Shown here one piece after another: positions 26,698 to 36,139 of a stretch of DNA of 64,000 bases. Made by a program: the position numbers and the translations under genes. How positions within the stretch are numbered: the stretch's first letter is position 1; every line of letters starts with the position of its first letter. Below the pieces are notes generated by a model. The model worked only from the letters and a program-made list of their open reading frames with translations, was not told the origin of the DNA and made no database searches. The DNA is from Methanolobus bombayensis (GTDB taxonomy: Archaea > Halobacteriota > Methanosarcinia > Methanosarcinales > Methanosarcinaceae), in contig NZ_JAGGKD010000003.1 of the NCBI RefSeq assembly GCF_017873415.1, positions 272,721-336,720 of the forward strand, read 5' to 3'.

Positions 26698-27047
26698 AAA
26701 CTATTCTCCTGAAAGTTATAAAGATACATAGACTATTTGTATAAAACACCTTCGTGCGAGTGAATACCCAAATAACTATACAACCTGTACGGATAGACAA
26801 ACAATATCTGTCGACATATTTTTCAATAGATAGAGTTCTAGTAATTGATAATAATTCATCATATTTAAATTGTCTCAATCGAAATACAGGATGCTGAAAC
26901 CCCAGCCAAAAACTATAATAGGAAGGAAAAATGGAAGTTTGGAAAGTTATCACTGCCTAAAATTTTAAAATATCCCATGTCAGCCTTCATCAACTTAATT
27001 TCTGACATATATAAAATTCGCGATGTTGAAAAATAAATTAAAAGCGT
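26698..27047 (-). promoter_or_regulatory. Promoter and leader region of the fpo operon
   Basis: A 350-base gene-free region. Read on the minus strand, a proximal TATA-like box TTTTATAC lies at 26739-26746 and would give a leader of about 20 bases carrying the CAGGAGAA site. A second, stronger box TTTTATATATG lies at 27006-27016 and would give a leader of about 290 bases. Open frames through this segment (for example 26675-26953, minus) overlap the fpoA start and look like chance. I see no clear riboswitch-like structure. Confidence 0.45.
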
Positions 27048-27059
27048 TCAAACGCTTTT
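27040..27059 (-). terminator. Terminator of the zinc-ribbon gene upstream of fpo
   Basis: AAAAGCGTT and AACGCTTTT form a 9-bp stem around two bases. On the minus strand it is followed by AATTTATTTTT. The stop codon of the 27048-27554 gene lies inside the stem, so termination is immediate after the coding region. Confidence 0.6.
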
Positions 27060-27554
27060 CATCGAGAAATATTTTTTAATTACCGTACCACATTCCGAAC
27101 ACGAAATAACCATCCAGTCACCAATATCCCTGCGGGTATATTTCTCAAAGATAGAAGAACCACAACCAGGACATACATAATAGTCCTTAAAGTAATAATG
27201 GTAGAAATGCGGACTTTCTTCCAGCCATTCGAGAACTTTCTGCATATGTTCGAAATAGCGCTTCTTTGAAGGATGACTTTCACCATTTTCCAGAGCATCA
27301 GTTACCCTGGAACTTATGTCCTTTGTATGCTGATCTGATTTCTTTACCAGCTTCTTATAATCGGAAATATATTTTGTTGTGTTGTTTAAATAATTAAGAT
27401 AGGCACCATGGGCCTTAGGTTCATGTTTCCAGATGGTTCGAAGGAAATACTCTCCCATAACGTCTTCCATGATGTCCGCGCATGTGGTACAAATATTGTA
27501 TCCATCAAAGTGCCTGAAGTCCTGAAGTTCCCCACATATTACGCAAGTTTCCAT
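27048..27554 (-). CDS. Unknown protein with two zinc-ribbon Cys sets
   Basis: A 168-residue soluble protein. The N terminus has CVICG (residues 4-8) and CTTC (about 22-25). The C-terminal part has CPGCGSS (about 128-134) and CSECGTV (about 152-158). Between them is a charged helical region (about 45-110). Two separate zinc ribbons joined by a helical spacer suggest nucleic acid or protein binding, but I do not recognise the family. A GGTGG site precedes the ATG, and the DUF22-like gene ends 9 bases upstream, so they form a two-gene unit. Confidence 0.7.
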   Translation of the reverse strand: METCVICGELQDFRHFDGYNICTTCADIMEDVMGEYFLRTIWKHEPKAHGAYLNYLNNTTKYISDYKKLVKKSDQHTKDISSRVTDALENGESHPSKKRYFEHMQKVLEWLEESPHFYHYYFKDYYVCPGCGSSIFEKYTRRDIGDWMVISCSECGTVIKKYFSMKSV

Positions 27555-27563
27555 ATAACCACC

Positions 27564-27983
27564 TTATCTGAGAGAACGAGGTGTCATAGCCTCACGGGTG
27601 AACATTATCGGGAATATATTGAGCACTGCCAGCAGATCACCCTCGCGTATCCTTCCGCTTTCCTGTCCCAGAACATAAGCGGAATTAATAACACGGTCAC
27701 TATCAACAGGTTTTGCACCCCCTTTTGCACCCACCTTTATCAGAGAAACAACAGCATGATGTGAAAAAGTACATGGAAGTGCTACCATATCAGGATCCAG
27801 ATGTATTTCTTTCACAGAAACTTTTTTGAATTCTCCTGCACGTATTTCCATATCCTCTTCTGAAATTACCATTTCCCATTTTGCACGTGTCGCAATAGTA
27901 AACTCATATGGTGCTGCCTTGACTTGTTTGGAATTCAATTCACCATTATCTCTGGAAACTACCTGAATCACTTCTTTCTTCAT
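27564..27983 (-). CDS. DUF22-like archaeal protein
   Basis: A 139-residue soluble protein resembling the methanogen/Archaeoglobus DUF22 family. It begins MKKEVIQVVSRDNGELNSK and has a central IRAGEFKKVSVKEIHL segment and a C-terminal GRIREGDLLAVLNIFP (about residues 110-125). The composition is beta-rich. Family function is unknown. It has a GGTGG site before the ATG and is followed closely by the zinc-ribbon gene. The family assignment is from memory of its pattern and is moderately sure. Confidence 0.6.
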   Translation of the reverse strand: MKKEVIQVVSRDNGELNSKQVKAAPYEFTIATRAKWEMVISEEDMEIRAGEFKKVSVKEIHLDPDMVALPCTFSHHAVVSLIKVGAKGGAKPVDSDRVINSAYVLGQESGRIREGDLLAVLNIFPIMFTREAMTPRSLR

Positions 27984-28129
27984 AAGCCCACCAAAAAAGA
28001 AACGTACTTAATGTTATATAAAAGTTAGCAATAACTGTCATGAATAATCATGAGGTATGTCTTTTTGAAATGATATTCAAAAGTATTCTAACTGTAAACC
28101 ACCTAATCAAAAAGCCACTTGCGATTAAT

Positions 28130-28579
28130 CTATTTTTTAAGTATCGTGCAACTCTTTTCCTTATGGCATTTAGTAGTCAGAATGCTCTGAGATTCTTTTA
28201 TACCATCCATATTGCCCAACACCTGGAGAACATTTTCCTTAAGTGAATGAATATCAAATGTCCGCACTTTTAAAAGCAGGTCATAAGGCTCAAGCAATTC
28301 ATATACCTCAAGCACATCATCAATCGTTTTCAGACGATTGATAATATTTATTCTTTTACTCTGCTCAATATTAACACCAATAAATGTTGTAACATTCAAC
28401 CCAACCTCGTTAGTGTCCACCTTAACAGTAAACTCCTTTATAATTCCTGTTTCACGCATTTTCTCTATTCGCTTATGTACGGTCGATGTTGCCAGATCCA
28501 ATGCTGTTGCTATCTCAGTACTGTGCATCCTGGAATTATTACATAAGTGTCCCAATATATCCAGATCTACTTCATCCAT
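28130..28579 (-). CDS. Lrp/AsnC-family transcriptional regulator
   Basis: A 149-residue regulator. The N-terminal winged helix-turn-helix covers residues 1-60 (DLDILGHLCNNSRMHSTEIA, then STVHKRIEKMRETGII), and the RAM effector domain about 65-135 (GLNVTTFIGVNIEQSK). Lrp-type proteins bind small molecules, often amino acids, and control transcription as dimers or octamers. The extra Lys-rich C terminus (TTKCHKEKSCTILKK) holds two Cys. It is transcribed divergently from the ferredoxin/flavoprotein pair at 28764, which is a plausible target, and its upstream region is rich in TATA-like sequence. Confidence 0.88.
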   Translation of the reverse strand: MDEVDLDILGHLCNNSRMHSTEIATALDLATSTVHKRIEKMRETGIIKEFTVKVDTNEVGLNVTTFIGVNIEQSKRINIINRLKTIDDVLEVYELLEPYDLLLKVRTFDIHSLKENVLQVLGNMDGIKESQSILTTKCHKEKSCTILKK

Positions 28580-28763
28580 GATAATATAAATGTTATTTAA
28601 TAATAATAAATATTTCTATTTGAACGGCAAGATGACAAAAATGTGTTAGATATTTCAAATAATATCATCGAACCATATTCATCATACCAGATAAAATAAA
28701 ATGGAGAACAATAAGGCTTTTTATTATTGAAAACCTTATACAATGAAATCCGGTGAATACAAC

Positions 28764-28919
28764 ATGAAGGTAAATAATAACTGTGTAGGATGTGGCCAAT
28801 GTGCTGCTTTTTGTAAATTTGAAGCCATTGTGATCAGGGGAAAGGCAAGTTTCACTTCCTCCTGCATAGATTGTAAGGTATGTGCCGAATACTGTCCGGT
28901 TAAAGCAATAGAGGCATAG
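28764..28919 (+). CDS. Small 2x[4Fe-4S] ferredoxin paired with a flavoprotein
   Basis: A 51-residue ferredoxin, MKVNNNCVGCGQCAAFCKF to the C-terminal CIDCKVCAEYCPVKAIEA. The Cys sets C-x2-C-x2-C-x3-C occur at residues 7-17 and again at 34-44. ATG 28764 has a GGTGA site at 28752-28756. The stop is TAG and the next gene starts one base later, so the two are coupled. It is the probable electron donor or acceptor of the following FAD protein. Confidence 0.9.
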   Translation: MKVNNNCVGCGQCAAFCKFEAIVIRGKASFTSSCIDCKVCAEYCPVKAIEA

Positions 28920-28920
28920 G

Positions 28921-30204
28921 ATGAAAGTAATTATTATTGGTTCCGGACTGGGCGGACTTTTGAGTGCGGCAAAGCTTTCAAAAGCAGGATATGAAGTAGA
29001 GATCTTTGAACGCCTCCCAATTATCGGAGGGAGATTCACTAATATTCTCTATCAGGGTTTTCAGTTGAGCACCGGTGCGCTTCACATGATACCGCACGGA
29101 CCTGCAGGTCCACTTTCACAACTGCTGAAAGAAGTCGGCGCAGATGTAGATATCATTCGCAAAAAACCAGTTTCTGTCATCAGAATACCAAGAACTAAAA
29201 AAGACACAGATTACAAATTTGGCCATAAAGACCTTCTTTTTGAGGACTTTAAAGTTCCATTCTCAATTTTAAATCGCCTTAAACTCATATACTACATCGC
29301 AAGTACAAGGAAAAACCCTCCTACAGGACAATCTTTTGAGGAGTGGTGCAGAAAGCACATACCTCAAGACTGGACACACCGTATTTCTGATTCATTCTTT
29401 GGATGGGCCCTTAGTCTGAAAAGTGCAGATGTTCCTGTGGAAGAAGCTTTTGCCATTATTGAGAACCTATACCGTTTCGGAGGACCTGGAATCCCAATGG
29501 GAGGATGCAAAGGAGTTACCGATGCACTTGTAGATATCATTACAAACAATGGGGGAACCATACACACATCTTCAGAGGTTACAGGCTTCGAATTTAATAA
29601 TGACAGGGTTACCGCAGTTATTGTAGATGGTAATGAACATGCTGCTGATATTGTTATCAGCGATATCGGACACCCAGCTACTGCAAACCTCATAAGACCC
29701 GAGACAGACATTAGTGGAATGGATGAATACACGCGCACATCAAAAAGTCTCAAGCCATCCGCAGGAATTAAGATCTGCCTTTCCTCCGACAAACCACTTA
29801 TCGGACATGGTGGCGTCTTACTCACCCCTTATGCAAAAAGAGTGAACGGAATTAATGAAGTAACAAATGTTGACCCCTCTCTTGCACCGGTCGGAAAACA
29901 CCTTACAATGGCACACCAATGTGTCCACTGGAACAATATTGATAATCTTGACAGGGAAATAGAACTGGGACTTGAAGACCTCAAGGACATATTCTCAGGA
30001 AAAAAATATGAAGTACTTCTGATACAATCATACTCAAACGACTGGCCTGTGAACAGATCACCTTCCGGAGCTGACCTTCAGAACAGAACTCCGATACCAA
30101 ACCTTTATGTAGTAGGCGATGGAGCGAAAGGTAAAGGTGGCATCGAAGTTGAAGGAATTGCCCTGGGGGTAAAGAATTGTATGCAGGAAATTTTGATTCC
30201 GTAA
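28921..30204 (+). CDS. Phytoene-desaturase-like FAD oxidoreductase
   Basis: A 427-residue FAD-dependent oxidoreductase of the phytoene desaturase/amine oxidase superfamily. It has the N-terminal dinucleotide-binding motif IIIGSGLGGLLSAAKLS (residues 4-20) followed by the second part FERLPIIGGRF (about 29-39). The C-terminal FAD motif NLYVVGDGAKGKGGIEVEG lies near residues 395-413. Substrate is unknown. It is tied to the ferredoxin just upstream and is followed by cofG. Polyprenoid or quinone-like substrates (for example lipids or methanophenazine) would fit the family, but this is inference. Confidence 0.82.
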   Translation: MKVIIIGSGLGGLLSAAKLSKAGYEVEIFERLPIIGGRFTNILYQGFQLSTGALHMIPHGPAGPLSQLLKEVGADVDIIRKKPVSVIRIPRTKKDTDYKFGHKDLLFEDFKVPFSILNRLKLIYYIASTRKNPPTGQSFEEWCRKHIPQDWTHRISDSFFGWALSLKSADVPVEEAFAIIENLYRFGGPGIPMGGCKGVTDALVDIITNNGGTIHTSSEVTGFEFNNDRVTAVIVDGNEHAADIVISDIGHPATANLIRPETDISGMDEYTRTSKSLKPSAGIKICLSSDKPLIGHGGVLLTPYAKRVNGINEVTNVDPSLAPVGKHLTMAHQCVHWNNIDNLDREIELGLEDLKDIFSGKKYEVLLIQSYSNDWPVNRSPSGADLQNRTPIPNLYVVGDGAKGKGGIEVEGIALGVKNCMQEILIP

Positions 30205-30267
30205 TCAATATAAAAATCATTGCCGGTAAAACTTATGTAATGGTTAAATTAAATCAAGGAACTAACA

Positions 30268-31254
30268 ATGGATGAATTTGCCACATTCTGCCGTAATGTC
30301 TTCATACCTGTCACAAATATTTGCAGGAACAATTGCAGGTATTGCACCTTTAGGTGTGACCCGGAAGATCCAGATGCAAAACTGATGAAGATAGAAGAAA
30401 TCCTGCCTATTCTGGAAGAAGGAAAAAAAGCAGGATGTACAGAAGTTCTTTTTACATTTGGGGAATATGCAGAAGAAGTTCCAAAGTATAAAGATTGGCT
30501 GGAAAAGCTTGGATATAGCAACAATGTTGACTACATATGTGAATTATGCAGAATAGCCATTAATACAGGTCTTTTGCCACATACCAATGCAGGTATATTG
30601 AACTATACGGAGCTTGAGAAGCTTAAACCTTTGAATGCAAGTATGGGATTAATGCTGGAGACAACAGCAGAATTAGCAGCGCATGAGGGGTCTCCCGGAA
30701 AAGTCCCTTCCAGGAGAATCAATACTATACGTTACGCAGGCGAATTAAATATCCCTTTTACAACTGGCCTGCTAATAGGTATTGGTGAAACATTGGATGA
30801 CAGGATAAATTCTCTTCTGACCATTGCCGAACTGCATGAAGAGTACGGGCACATACAGGAAGTAATTATACAGAACTTTATTCCAAAACCAGATACTCCT
30901 ATGGCAGATATGCCGATACCCACAGAAGAAGAAATGATGCAAGTGGTATTGATAGCCAGAGAGATACTTCCGAACGATGTGGCGATTCAGGTTGCACCGA
31001 ACCTTATTGACCCATATCTTATGATACAGTGTGGTGCCAGTGACCTTGGTGGAATCTCACCAACCACAATTGACTGGATTAACCCGGAATCTGAATGGCC
31101 AGATGTGTCAGAACTAAAAAAGATGCTTCATGAAGTCGAACTTAAGGAAAGACTTCCAATTTATCCGCAGTACATTAAAAAAGGGTGGTACAGCGATAAT
31201 CTGAAAGATCTTATAAAAGGTCTTGCAAATGAAGATGGGTATCGTGAAATATAA
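30268..31254 (+). CDS. cofG: Fo synthase subunit 1 (7,8-didemethyl-8-hydroxy-5-deazariboflavin synthase CofG)
   Basis: A 328-residue radical-SAM enzyme. The cluster motif C-x3-C-x2-C is at residues 19-26 (CRNNCRYC). Later family features include TLDDRINSLLTIAELHEEYGHIQEVIIQNF around 172-201 and DLGGISPTTIDWINPE near 255. With CofH it builds the deazaflavin chromophore Fo of coenzyme F420 from a riboflavin precursor and tyrosine. It is the first of three F420 genes; cofH follows, its ATG 52 bases after this stop. Confidence 0.96.
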   Translation: MDEFATFCRNVFIPVTNICRNNCRYCTFRCDPEDPDAKLMKIEEILPILEEGKKAGCTEVLFTFGEYAEEVPKYKDWLEKLGYSNNVDYICELCRIAINTGLLPHTNAGILNYTELEKLKPLNASMGLMLETTAELAAHEGSPGKVPSRRINTIRYAGELNIPFTTGLLIGIGETLDDRINSLLTIAELHEEYGHIQEVIIQNFIPKPDTPMADMPIPTEEEMMQVVLIAREILPNDVAIQVAPNLIDPYLMIQCGASDLGGISPTTIDWINPESEWPDVSELKKMLHEVELKERLPIYPQYIKKGWYSDNLKDLIKGLANEDGYREI

Positions 31255-31306
31255 TTTCCGATTGGGCACACATTTTAAATACAAAAGAAAAGTATCGGTG
31301 ACAACT

Positions 31307-32422
31307 ATGAATCCTATTATCCCAAATGAAATTGTTGAACGGGCCTATAAAGGTACAATCACAAAAGAAGATGCTCTTTTTCTTCTGGAGATACCGCCGT
31401 TCAAATTGTTCGAACTTGCAGACAGGTTACGTCAGGAAACCGTAGGTGATACTGTAACCTATGTAGTAAACCGCAATATCAATTTCACAAACAGATGTGT
31501 TGGAACCTGTGGTTTTTGTGCGTTCAGGGATAATTCAGGATACATTATGGATACACAGCAGATACTCAATAAAATAGGAGAAGCTGAGAGTATGGGAGCC
31601 ACAGAGGTTTGCATTCAGGGCGGACTGCTGCCAGATGTGGACATTGATTTTTATACTGACATTATAAGATCAGTAAAGACAGAGTTCCCACACATACATA
31701 CCCACGCATTTTCACCAATGGAAATTTACCATGCAGCAAAGAAGAGCAACATAACCGTTGATGAGGCACTTATGCGTCTTAAAAATGCAGGACTTGATAC
31801 CATGCCCGGAACCGCTGCAGAGATACTTTCTGACAGAGTGAGGGACATAATCTGCCCGAGTAAGCTAAAGACCAATGAATGGGTGGATGTAATCACCAAG
31901 GCACACCAGACAGGTATCAACACTACCGCAACAATCATGTACGGACACGTGGAGACGATCGAGGAGCGTATCGACCATATAATGCTTATCAGGGATATTC
32001 AGAAAAAGACGGGCGGTTTCACGGAATTCGTTCCACTGACATTCATGCCCTATAACAATAAGATCGGCTGTGAAATGATAAAAGAAGGCAGGTATGCTAC
32101 CCCGGGAATACAGGATCTTCAATTATATGCACTTGCACGCATAATTCTTAATACCCATATCACAAACATCCAGGCAAGCTGGGTCAAGCTGGGAAAGAAG
32201 CTGGCACAGGTAGCTCTCTTTTGTGGCGTTAATGACCTCGGTGGCACCCTTATGGAAGAGAAGATCTCGGCTTCTGCAGGTTCTACAAACGGCCAGTTCA
32301 TGTCAGCACAGGAACTGGAATGGTTTATCAAGACATCCGGAAGGCGACCTTTACAGAGGAACACAACATATAATCCGATTCTCAATAACGATTCAGAACA
32401 AGTGGAGTTCAAGATCGCTTGA
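31307..32422 (+). CDS. cofH: Fo synthase subunit 2 (5-amino-6-(D-ribitylamino)uracil--tyrosine 4-hydroxybenzyl transferase CofH)
   Basis: A 371-residue radical-SAM enzyme with C-x3-C-x2-C in NRCVGTCGFCAFRD (near residues 62-75). Other markers are EVCIQGGLLPDVDIDFYTD near 102, PGTAAEILSDRVRDIICP near 167 and GGTLMEEKISASAG near 312. It makes the tyrosine-derived intermediate used by CofG. The frame is open to 31223, overlapping cofG, but ATG 31307 has a GGTGAC site and fits the family length. Confidence 0.96.
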   Translation: MNPIIPNEIVERAYKGTITKEDALFLLEIPPFKLFELADRLRQETVGDTVTYVVNRNINFTNRCVGTCGFCAFRDNSGYIMDTQQILNKIGEAESMGATEVCIQGGLLPDVDIDFYTDIIRSVKTEFPHIHTHAFSPMEIYHAAKKSNITVDEALMRLKNAGLDTMPGTAAEILSDRVRDIICPSKLKTNEWVDVITKAHQTGINTTATIMYGHVETIEERIDHIMLIRDIQKKTGGFTEFVPLTFMPYNNKIGCEMIKEGRYATPGIQDLQLYALARIILNTHITNIQASWVKLGKKLAQVALFCGVNDLGGTLMEEKISASAGSTNGQFMSAQELEWFIKTSGRRPLQRNTTYNPILNNDSEQVEFKIA

Positions 32423-32482
32423 GTGTTCAAAGAACTGTAAAACTACAGACATTTCGGAAGAACCGTTTTGTGAGGAAACACA

Positions 32483-33118
32483 ATGAAAGCATTGATACCT
32501 TATAAAAAGAAAAACGCCAAATCGAGGCTTTCACCTGCACTTACCCTGAAAGAGCGTGAGGAATTTGTAGAGCTTATGCTAAAGGACGTAGTCTCAAGTC
32601 TAAAGGAAGCCGGCATCAAAGAAATAGACATACTGACAACACCTGATAATGGCGTTCCAAAAGATCTGGATGTCAATATAATCCTCAGTGAACACGACCT
32701 TAATGAAGCAATAAATAGCTATCTTGAGCGGGAAATCAAACCAATATTCATTATAATGGCAGATCTTCCCCTTGTAAGAGCAAAACACGTGGAAGATATT
32801 ATTTCAAGGACAGAGGATGTTGTGATCGTCCCCGGCAAAGGAGGAGGAACAAACGTCATTTTCGTAAAAGATCCTTCTAATTACCATGTCAAATACTATG
32901 GTTCCAGTTTCCTTAACCATTGCAATATAGCTAAAAGCAGGAACTGTTCTGTTTTCATATATGATTCATTCCTGTTGAGCACAGATATTGACGAACCACA
33001 TGACCTGGTAGAGATAATGCTTCATGGCCGTGGTAATTCACAAAGATATGTGAATGAAAGGTTTGATATGAAAACAGGCAAGACCAGAGCAAAGATAAAT
33101 GCTACAGGCAATGCATAA
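32483..33118 (+). CDS. cofC: 2-phospho-L-lactate guanylyltransferase CofC
   Basis: A 211-residue nucleotidyltransferase. The N-terminal motif LIPYKKKNAKSRLSPALT (residues 3-20), the MADLPLVR metal-binding region (about 92-99) and the GKGGGTNVIF segment (about 118-127) are typical of CofC. It activates 2-phospholactate (or a related three-carbon acid) with GTP for addition to Fo in F420 synthesis. It follows cofH by 60 bases with a TGAGGA site, completing a cofGHC unit. It ends before a TATA-rich gap. Confidence 0.94.
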   Translation: MKALIPYKKKNAKSRLSPALTLKEREEFVELMLKDVVSSLKEAGIKEIDILTTPDNGVPKDLDVNIILSEHDLNEAINSYLEREIKPIFIIMADLPLVRAKHVEDIISRTEDVVIVPGKGGGTNVIFVKDPSNYHVKYYGSSFLNHCNIAKSRNCSVFIYDSFLLSTDIDEPHDLVEIMLHGRGNSQRYVNERFDMKTGKTRAKINATGNA

Positions 33119-33238
33119 ACCACATATATTCCTTATTCCATATTGGTTTCCCTGATTACTAGTATTCTGATAAAGATTTAGAAAGATATATTTCCATTTA
33201 AATTATTAATGACAAATCATACAAATTTATAGGTGATA

Positions 33239-33415
33239 ATGGTGACCATCAACGTAAATAAATTCAAATGCGGATACTGCGGTGCATGTGTAAGTGTGTG
33301 TCCTGTTGGCGCACTTGAGTTGGTCGAAACCTGGATAGAAGTAAATGATCTATGTACTTCTTGCGGCATCTGTTCCAAAATATGCCCTGTCGGAGCCATT
33401 GAGGTGAAAAAGTGA
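33239..33415 (+). CDS. Ferredoxin of the geranylgeranyl reductase pair
   Basis: A 58-residue 2x[4Fe-4S] ferredoxin with [17 protein letters not shown] (residues about 11-27) and [17 protein letters not shown] (about 38-54). The AGGTGAT site is very close to ATG 33239, so GTG 33242 is an equally possible start. Its stop overlaps the GTG start of the reductase gene (GTGA junction). In Methanosarcina a ferredoxin adjacent to the reductase is known to be needed for full lipid saturation, which fits this arrangement. Confidence 0.9.
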   Translation: MVTINVNKFKCGYCGACVSVCPVGALELVETWIEVNDLCTSCGICSKICPVGAIEVKK

Positions 33416-34629
33416 AAAATGAATATGATGTTGTGGTTATAGGCGCCGGTCCGGCAGGATCCATCACTGCTAAAACAGCAGCTGAAAAGGGCCTCAGTGT
33501 CTTATTGATTGAGAAACGACAGGAGATTGGTGACCCGGTAAGGTGTGCTGAAGGAGTAAGTAAGGTATGGCTCAGAAAGCACATAGAACCAGATCATCGC
33601 TGGATATGCTCAGATGTAAAAGGATCGCGTATCTACACTCCTGACGGAACAATGATAGAAATGGCAGAAGAAATTGCAGGCGGGGAAGTAGGATATGTTC
33701 TTGAACGTAAGATCTTTGACAGAGCTCTTGCTTACGAAGCTTCAAAAGTCGGTGCAGAAGTAATGGTTAAGACAAGAGCTACCGGACTTATCATTGAAAA
33801 TGGATTTATCAAAGGTGTTAAAGTATCCCATCTTGGAGAATCATACGATATTAAAGCTAGAATTGTAGTGGGTGCTGACGGAGTGGAATCAAAGGTCGGC
33901 AGATGGGCAGGAATCGATACGTCCCTTAAACCAGTAGACATTGAAACCTGTGCTCAGTACCTTATGAGTGGTACAGGCATTGACCAGGACTATTGCTATT
34001 TCTATCTGGGTAATGAAGTTGCTCCTGCAGGTTATATATGGATATTCCCTAAAGGAAATGACATGGCTAATGTTGGCATAGGAATCCTGGGAAATAAATC
34101 AGGTAATGGAAAACATGCAATTGACTACCTCAATGATTTTGTAAAAGATAAATACCCGGATGCAAAAATACTGGAAGTAGATATTGGTGGAGTTCCTGTA
34201 AGCGGGAGTATCGATAGAACCATTGCTGACGGATTAATGCTGGTAGGAGATTCAGCCAGACAATCCGACCCTATCACAGGTGGTGGAATCATCAATGCAA
34301 TGGAAGCCGGAAAGATTGCCGGAGAAGTTGCATACAACGCTATATCCAAGGGTGATGTCTCAACAAAAGCACTTAATGAGTATGAAGAGAAATGGCGGGA
34401 AACCATTGGTCGTGAGATCAATAACAGCCTGATAGTCAAGGATACATTCACCAAATTTACAGATAGAGAACTTAACTCACTTGGACATTCACTTGAAGGA
34501 GTGAATTTCTCAAGTATGAGTCTGCTGGACTTGCTTTATGCGCTTTTCAAAGCAAACAAGAAACTCCTATGGGATTTAAGAGTTCTTTTCAAGACTGTGG
34601 TCAAATATGAACTTGATTTTGAAAAATAA
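33412..34629 (+). CDS. Geranylgeranyl reductase (digeranylgeranylglycerophospholipid reductase)
   Basis: A 405-residue FAD protein of the geranylgeranyl reductase family. The dinucleotide motif [17 protein letters not shown] is at residues 7-23, the family motif [13 protein letters not shown] at about 39-51, and the C-terminal FAD segment [20 protein letters not shown] at about 271-290. It saturates the isoprenoid double bonds of archaeal ether lipids at the membrane, using ferredoxin. Translation starts at GTG with a GAGGTG site, overlapping the ferredoxin stop. A hairpin terminator follows. Confidence 0.93.
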   Translation: MKNEYDVVVIGAGPAGSITAKTAAEKGLSVLLIEKRQEIGDPVRCAEGVSKVWLRKHIEPDHRWICSDVKGSRIYTPDGTMIEMAEEIAGGEVGYVLERKIFDRALAYEASKVGAEVMVKTRATGLIIENGFIKGVKVSHLGESYDIKARIVVGADGVESKVGRWAGIDTSLKPVDIETCAQYLMSGTGIDQDYCYFYLGNEVAPAGYIWIFPKGNDMANVGIGILGNKSGNGKHAIDYLNDFVKDKYPDAKILEVDIGGVPVSGSIDRTIADGLMLVGDSARQSDPITGGGIINAMEAGKIAGEVAYNAISKGDVSTKALNEYEEKWRETIGREINNSLIVKDTFTKFTDRELNSLGHSLEGVNFSSMSLLDLLYALFKANKKLLWDLRVLFKTVVKYELDFEK

Positions 34630-34650
34630 AGTGATAATATAATCACTTTA
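34627..34650. terminator. Terminator between the convergent lipid reductase and trkH genes
   Basis: TAAAGTGAT and ATCACTTTA pair over 9 bases around a 6-base loop, overlapping the stop codon of the reductase. T-rich sequence follows on both strands (TTTTTTATTT shortly after on plus, TTTATTTTTC on minus), so it can serve both convergent genes. Confidence 0.6.
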
Positions 34651-34686
34651 TCGCATTTCTTTTTTATTTGATTTTCATAATATGTT

Positions 34687-36120
34687 TTACCTTCTCCAGA
34701 ACTCAGGGGTCAGCATTACTATAACAGTGAAAACCTCGAGCCTGCCTATCCACATATTTGCAATAAGCAATATTTTCCCAACAAGAGGTAAAACATCAAA
34801 ATTTGCCATTGGACCTACAAGACCGAAACCCGGACCAATGTTACCCAGTGTTGCAATTGATGCTGTGACAGAACTTATAATATCCATACCCATAAGAGAA
34901 AGAAGGCCTGTTGACACTGCAAATATCATAAAGTAGATCACTACAAAAGAAACAATTGCCTGCATAACATCGTCAGGAACTGTTTTGTTGTTGTGCTTGA
35001 TGGGCTGCACTGCACGTGGATGTATAGATTTGAAAAGAGCACGTTTTGCATATTTGAGAAGAAGAAGGAACCTCACAACTTTAATACCACCGGAAGTTGA
35101 ACCGGCGCATCCACCTATGAACATTACTGCAAGTAATACGATCTTTGCAGAATCAACCCATAAATTGAAATCCACCGTTGCAAAACCTGTTGTTGTCATG
35201 ATTGAAATTACCTGAAATACCGCATATCTGAATGATGATGATATGGTCTCATCCATATAATTCCAGAGACTGAATGTGAGTATTGAGGTTGCAATGATTA
35301 TGACAACAGCATAGAATTTGAACTCATCATCCTTTACAAGACTTTTCCTGTCAGTATATAGCGTGCGGTAGTGGAGAGCAAAGTTAGCCCCGGCAATGAA
35401 CATGAAAAGAGTTATGATACCTTCAATAAGAGGATTATTGAATGAAGCAATACTCTGAGCATAAGGGGAAAAACCACCACAAGCCATTGTGGTAAAAGTA
35501 TGTGTTATTGCATCATATACAGACATACCTGCAAGCAAAAGAGCAACAACCTCAATCAAAGAAATAGAACAATAAACCATCCAAAGGATTTTTGCTGTTT
35601 CCCTTATCCTCGGTTTGATCTTGTCTTCTGTTGGACCGGGAGCTTCTGCCCTGAACAACTGCCTTCCTGCAACCCCAAGTTTAGGGAGAATTGCAATGAA
35701 AAGCATTATGATACCCATACCTCCCAGCCATTGTGTCATGCTGCGCCAGAAAAGTATACTGCGTGAATGGGCTTCGATATCCAGAAGAACAGTAGCTCCG
35801 GTGGTTGTAAAACCGGACATTGATTCAAAAAGTGAATTTACAGGGCTTATGCCATCCAGCATGTAAGGAATCGAACCGAAGACAGCAGCTGAAAGCCATC
35901 CCAGCGCAACTATGGCAAAACCTTCTCTTGCTTTCCATTCATCAGGAGAATTATAACGTTTGGAGAGAAAAATACCAGTTAAGCCCGTAATTGTCACCGC
36001 AATAAGGAAAGGATAAAGCGAGTCACCATAATAAATAGCCACTATCAAAGGAACAAGCATTATAGCGCCCAGAAACCTTAGAAGAGCACCTAAAACGTTC
36101 AATATGACCCCATATTTCAA
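34687..36120 (-). CDS. trkH: Trk potassium uptake membrane subunit TrkH
   Basis: A polytopic membrane protein of the TrkH/KtrB family with four pore-loop repeats; filter regions are seen in [37 protein letters not shown] and [14 protein letters not shown]. It conducts K+ under control of TrkA. The frame opens at a TTG (36159) inside trkA, but TTG 36120 is preceded by GGGGAG at 8 bases and lies just after the trkA stop, giving 477 residues; no ATG fits the first helix. It follows trkA directly. Confidence 0.92.
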   Translation of the reverse strand: MKYGVILNVLGALLRFLGAIMLVPLIVAIYYGDSLYPFLIAVTITGLTGIFLSKRYNSPDEWKAREGFAIVALGWLSAAVFGSIPYMLDGISPVNSLFESMSGFTTTGATVLLDIEAHSRSILFWRSMTQWLGGMGIIMLFIAILPKLGVAGRQLFRAEAPGPTEDKIKPRIRETAKILWMVYCSISLIEVVALLLAGMSVYDAITHTFTTMACGGFSPYAQSIASFNNPLIEGIITLFMFIAGANFALHYRTLYTDRKSLVKDDEFKFYAVVIIIATSILTFSLWNYMDETISSSFRYAVFQVISIMTTTGFATVDFNLWVDSAKIVLLAVMFIGGCAGSTSGGIKVVRFLLLLKYAKRALFKSIHPRAVQPIKHNNKTVPDDVMQAIVSFVVIYFMIFAVSTGLLSLMGMDIISSVTASIATLGNIGPGFGLVGPMANFDVLPLVGKILLIANMWIGRLEVFTVIVMLTPEFWRR

Positions 36121-36139
36121 GAAAACATCTCCCCAGGAA

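Noticed and set aside
26675..26953. 92-residue minus-strand frame in the fpo upstream region
   Set aside because: It overlaps the fpoA start, has no ribosome binding site and its aromatic-rich translation looks random.
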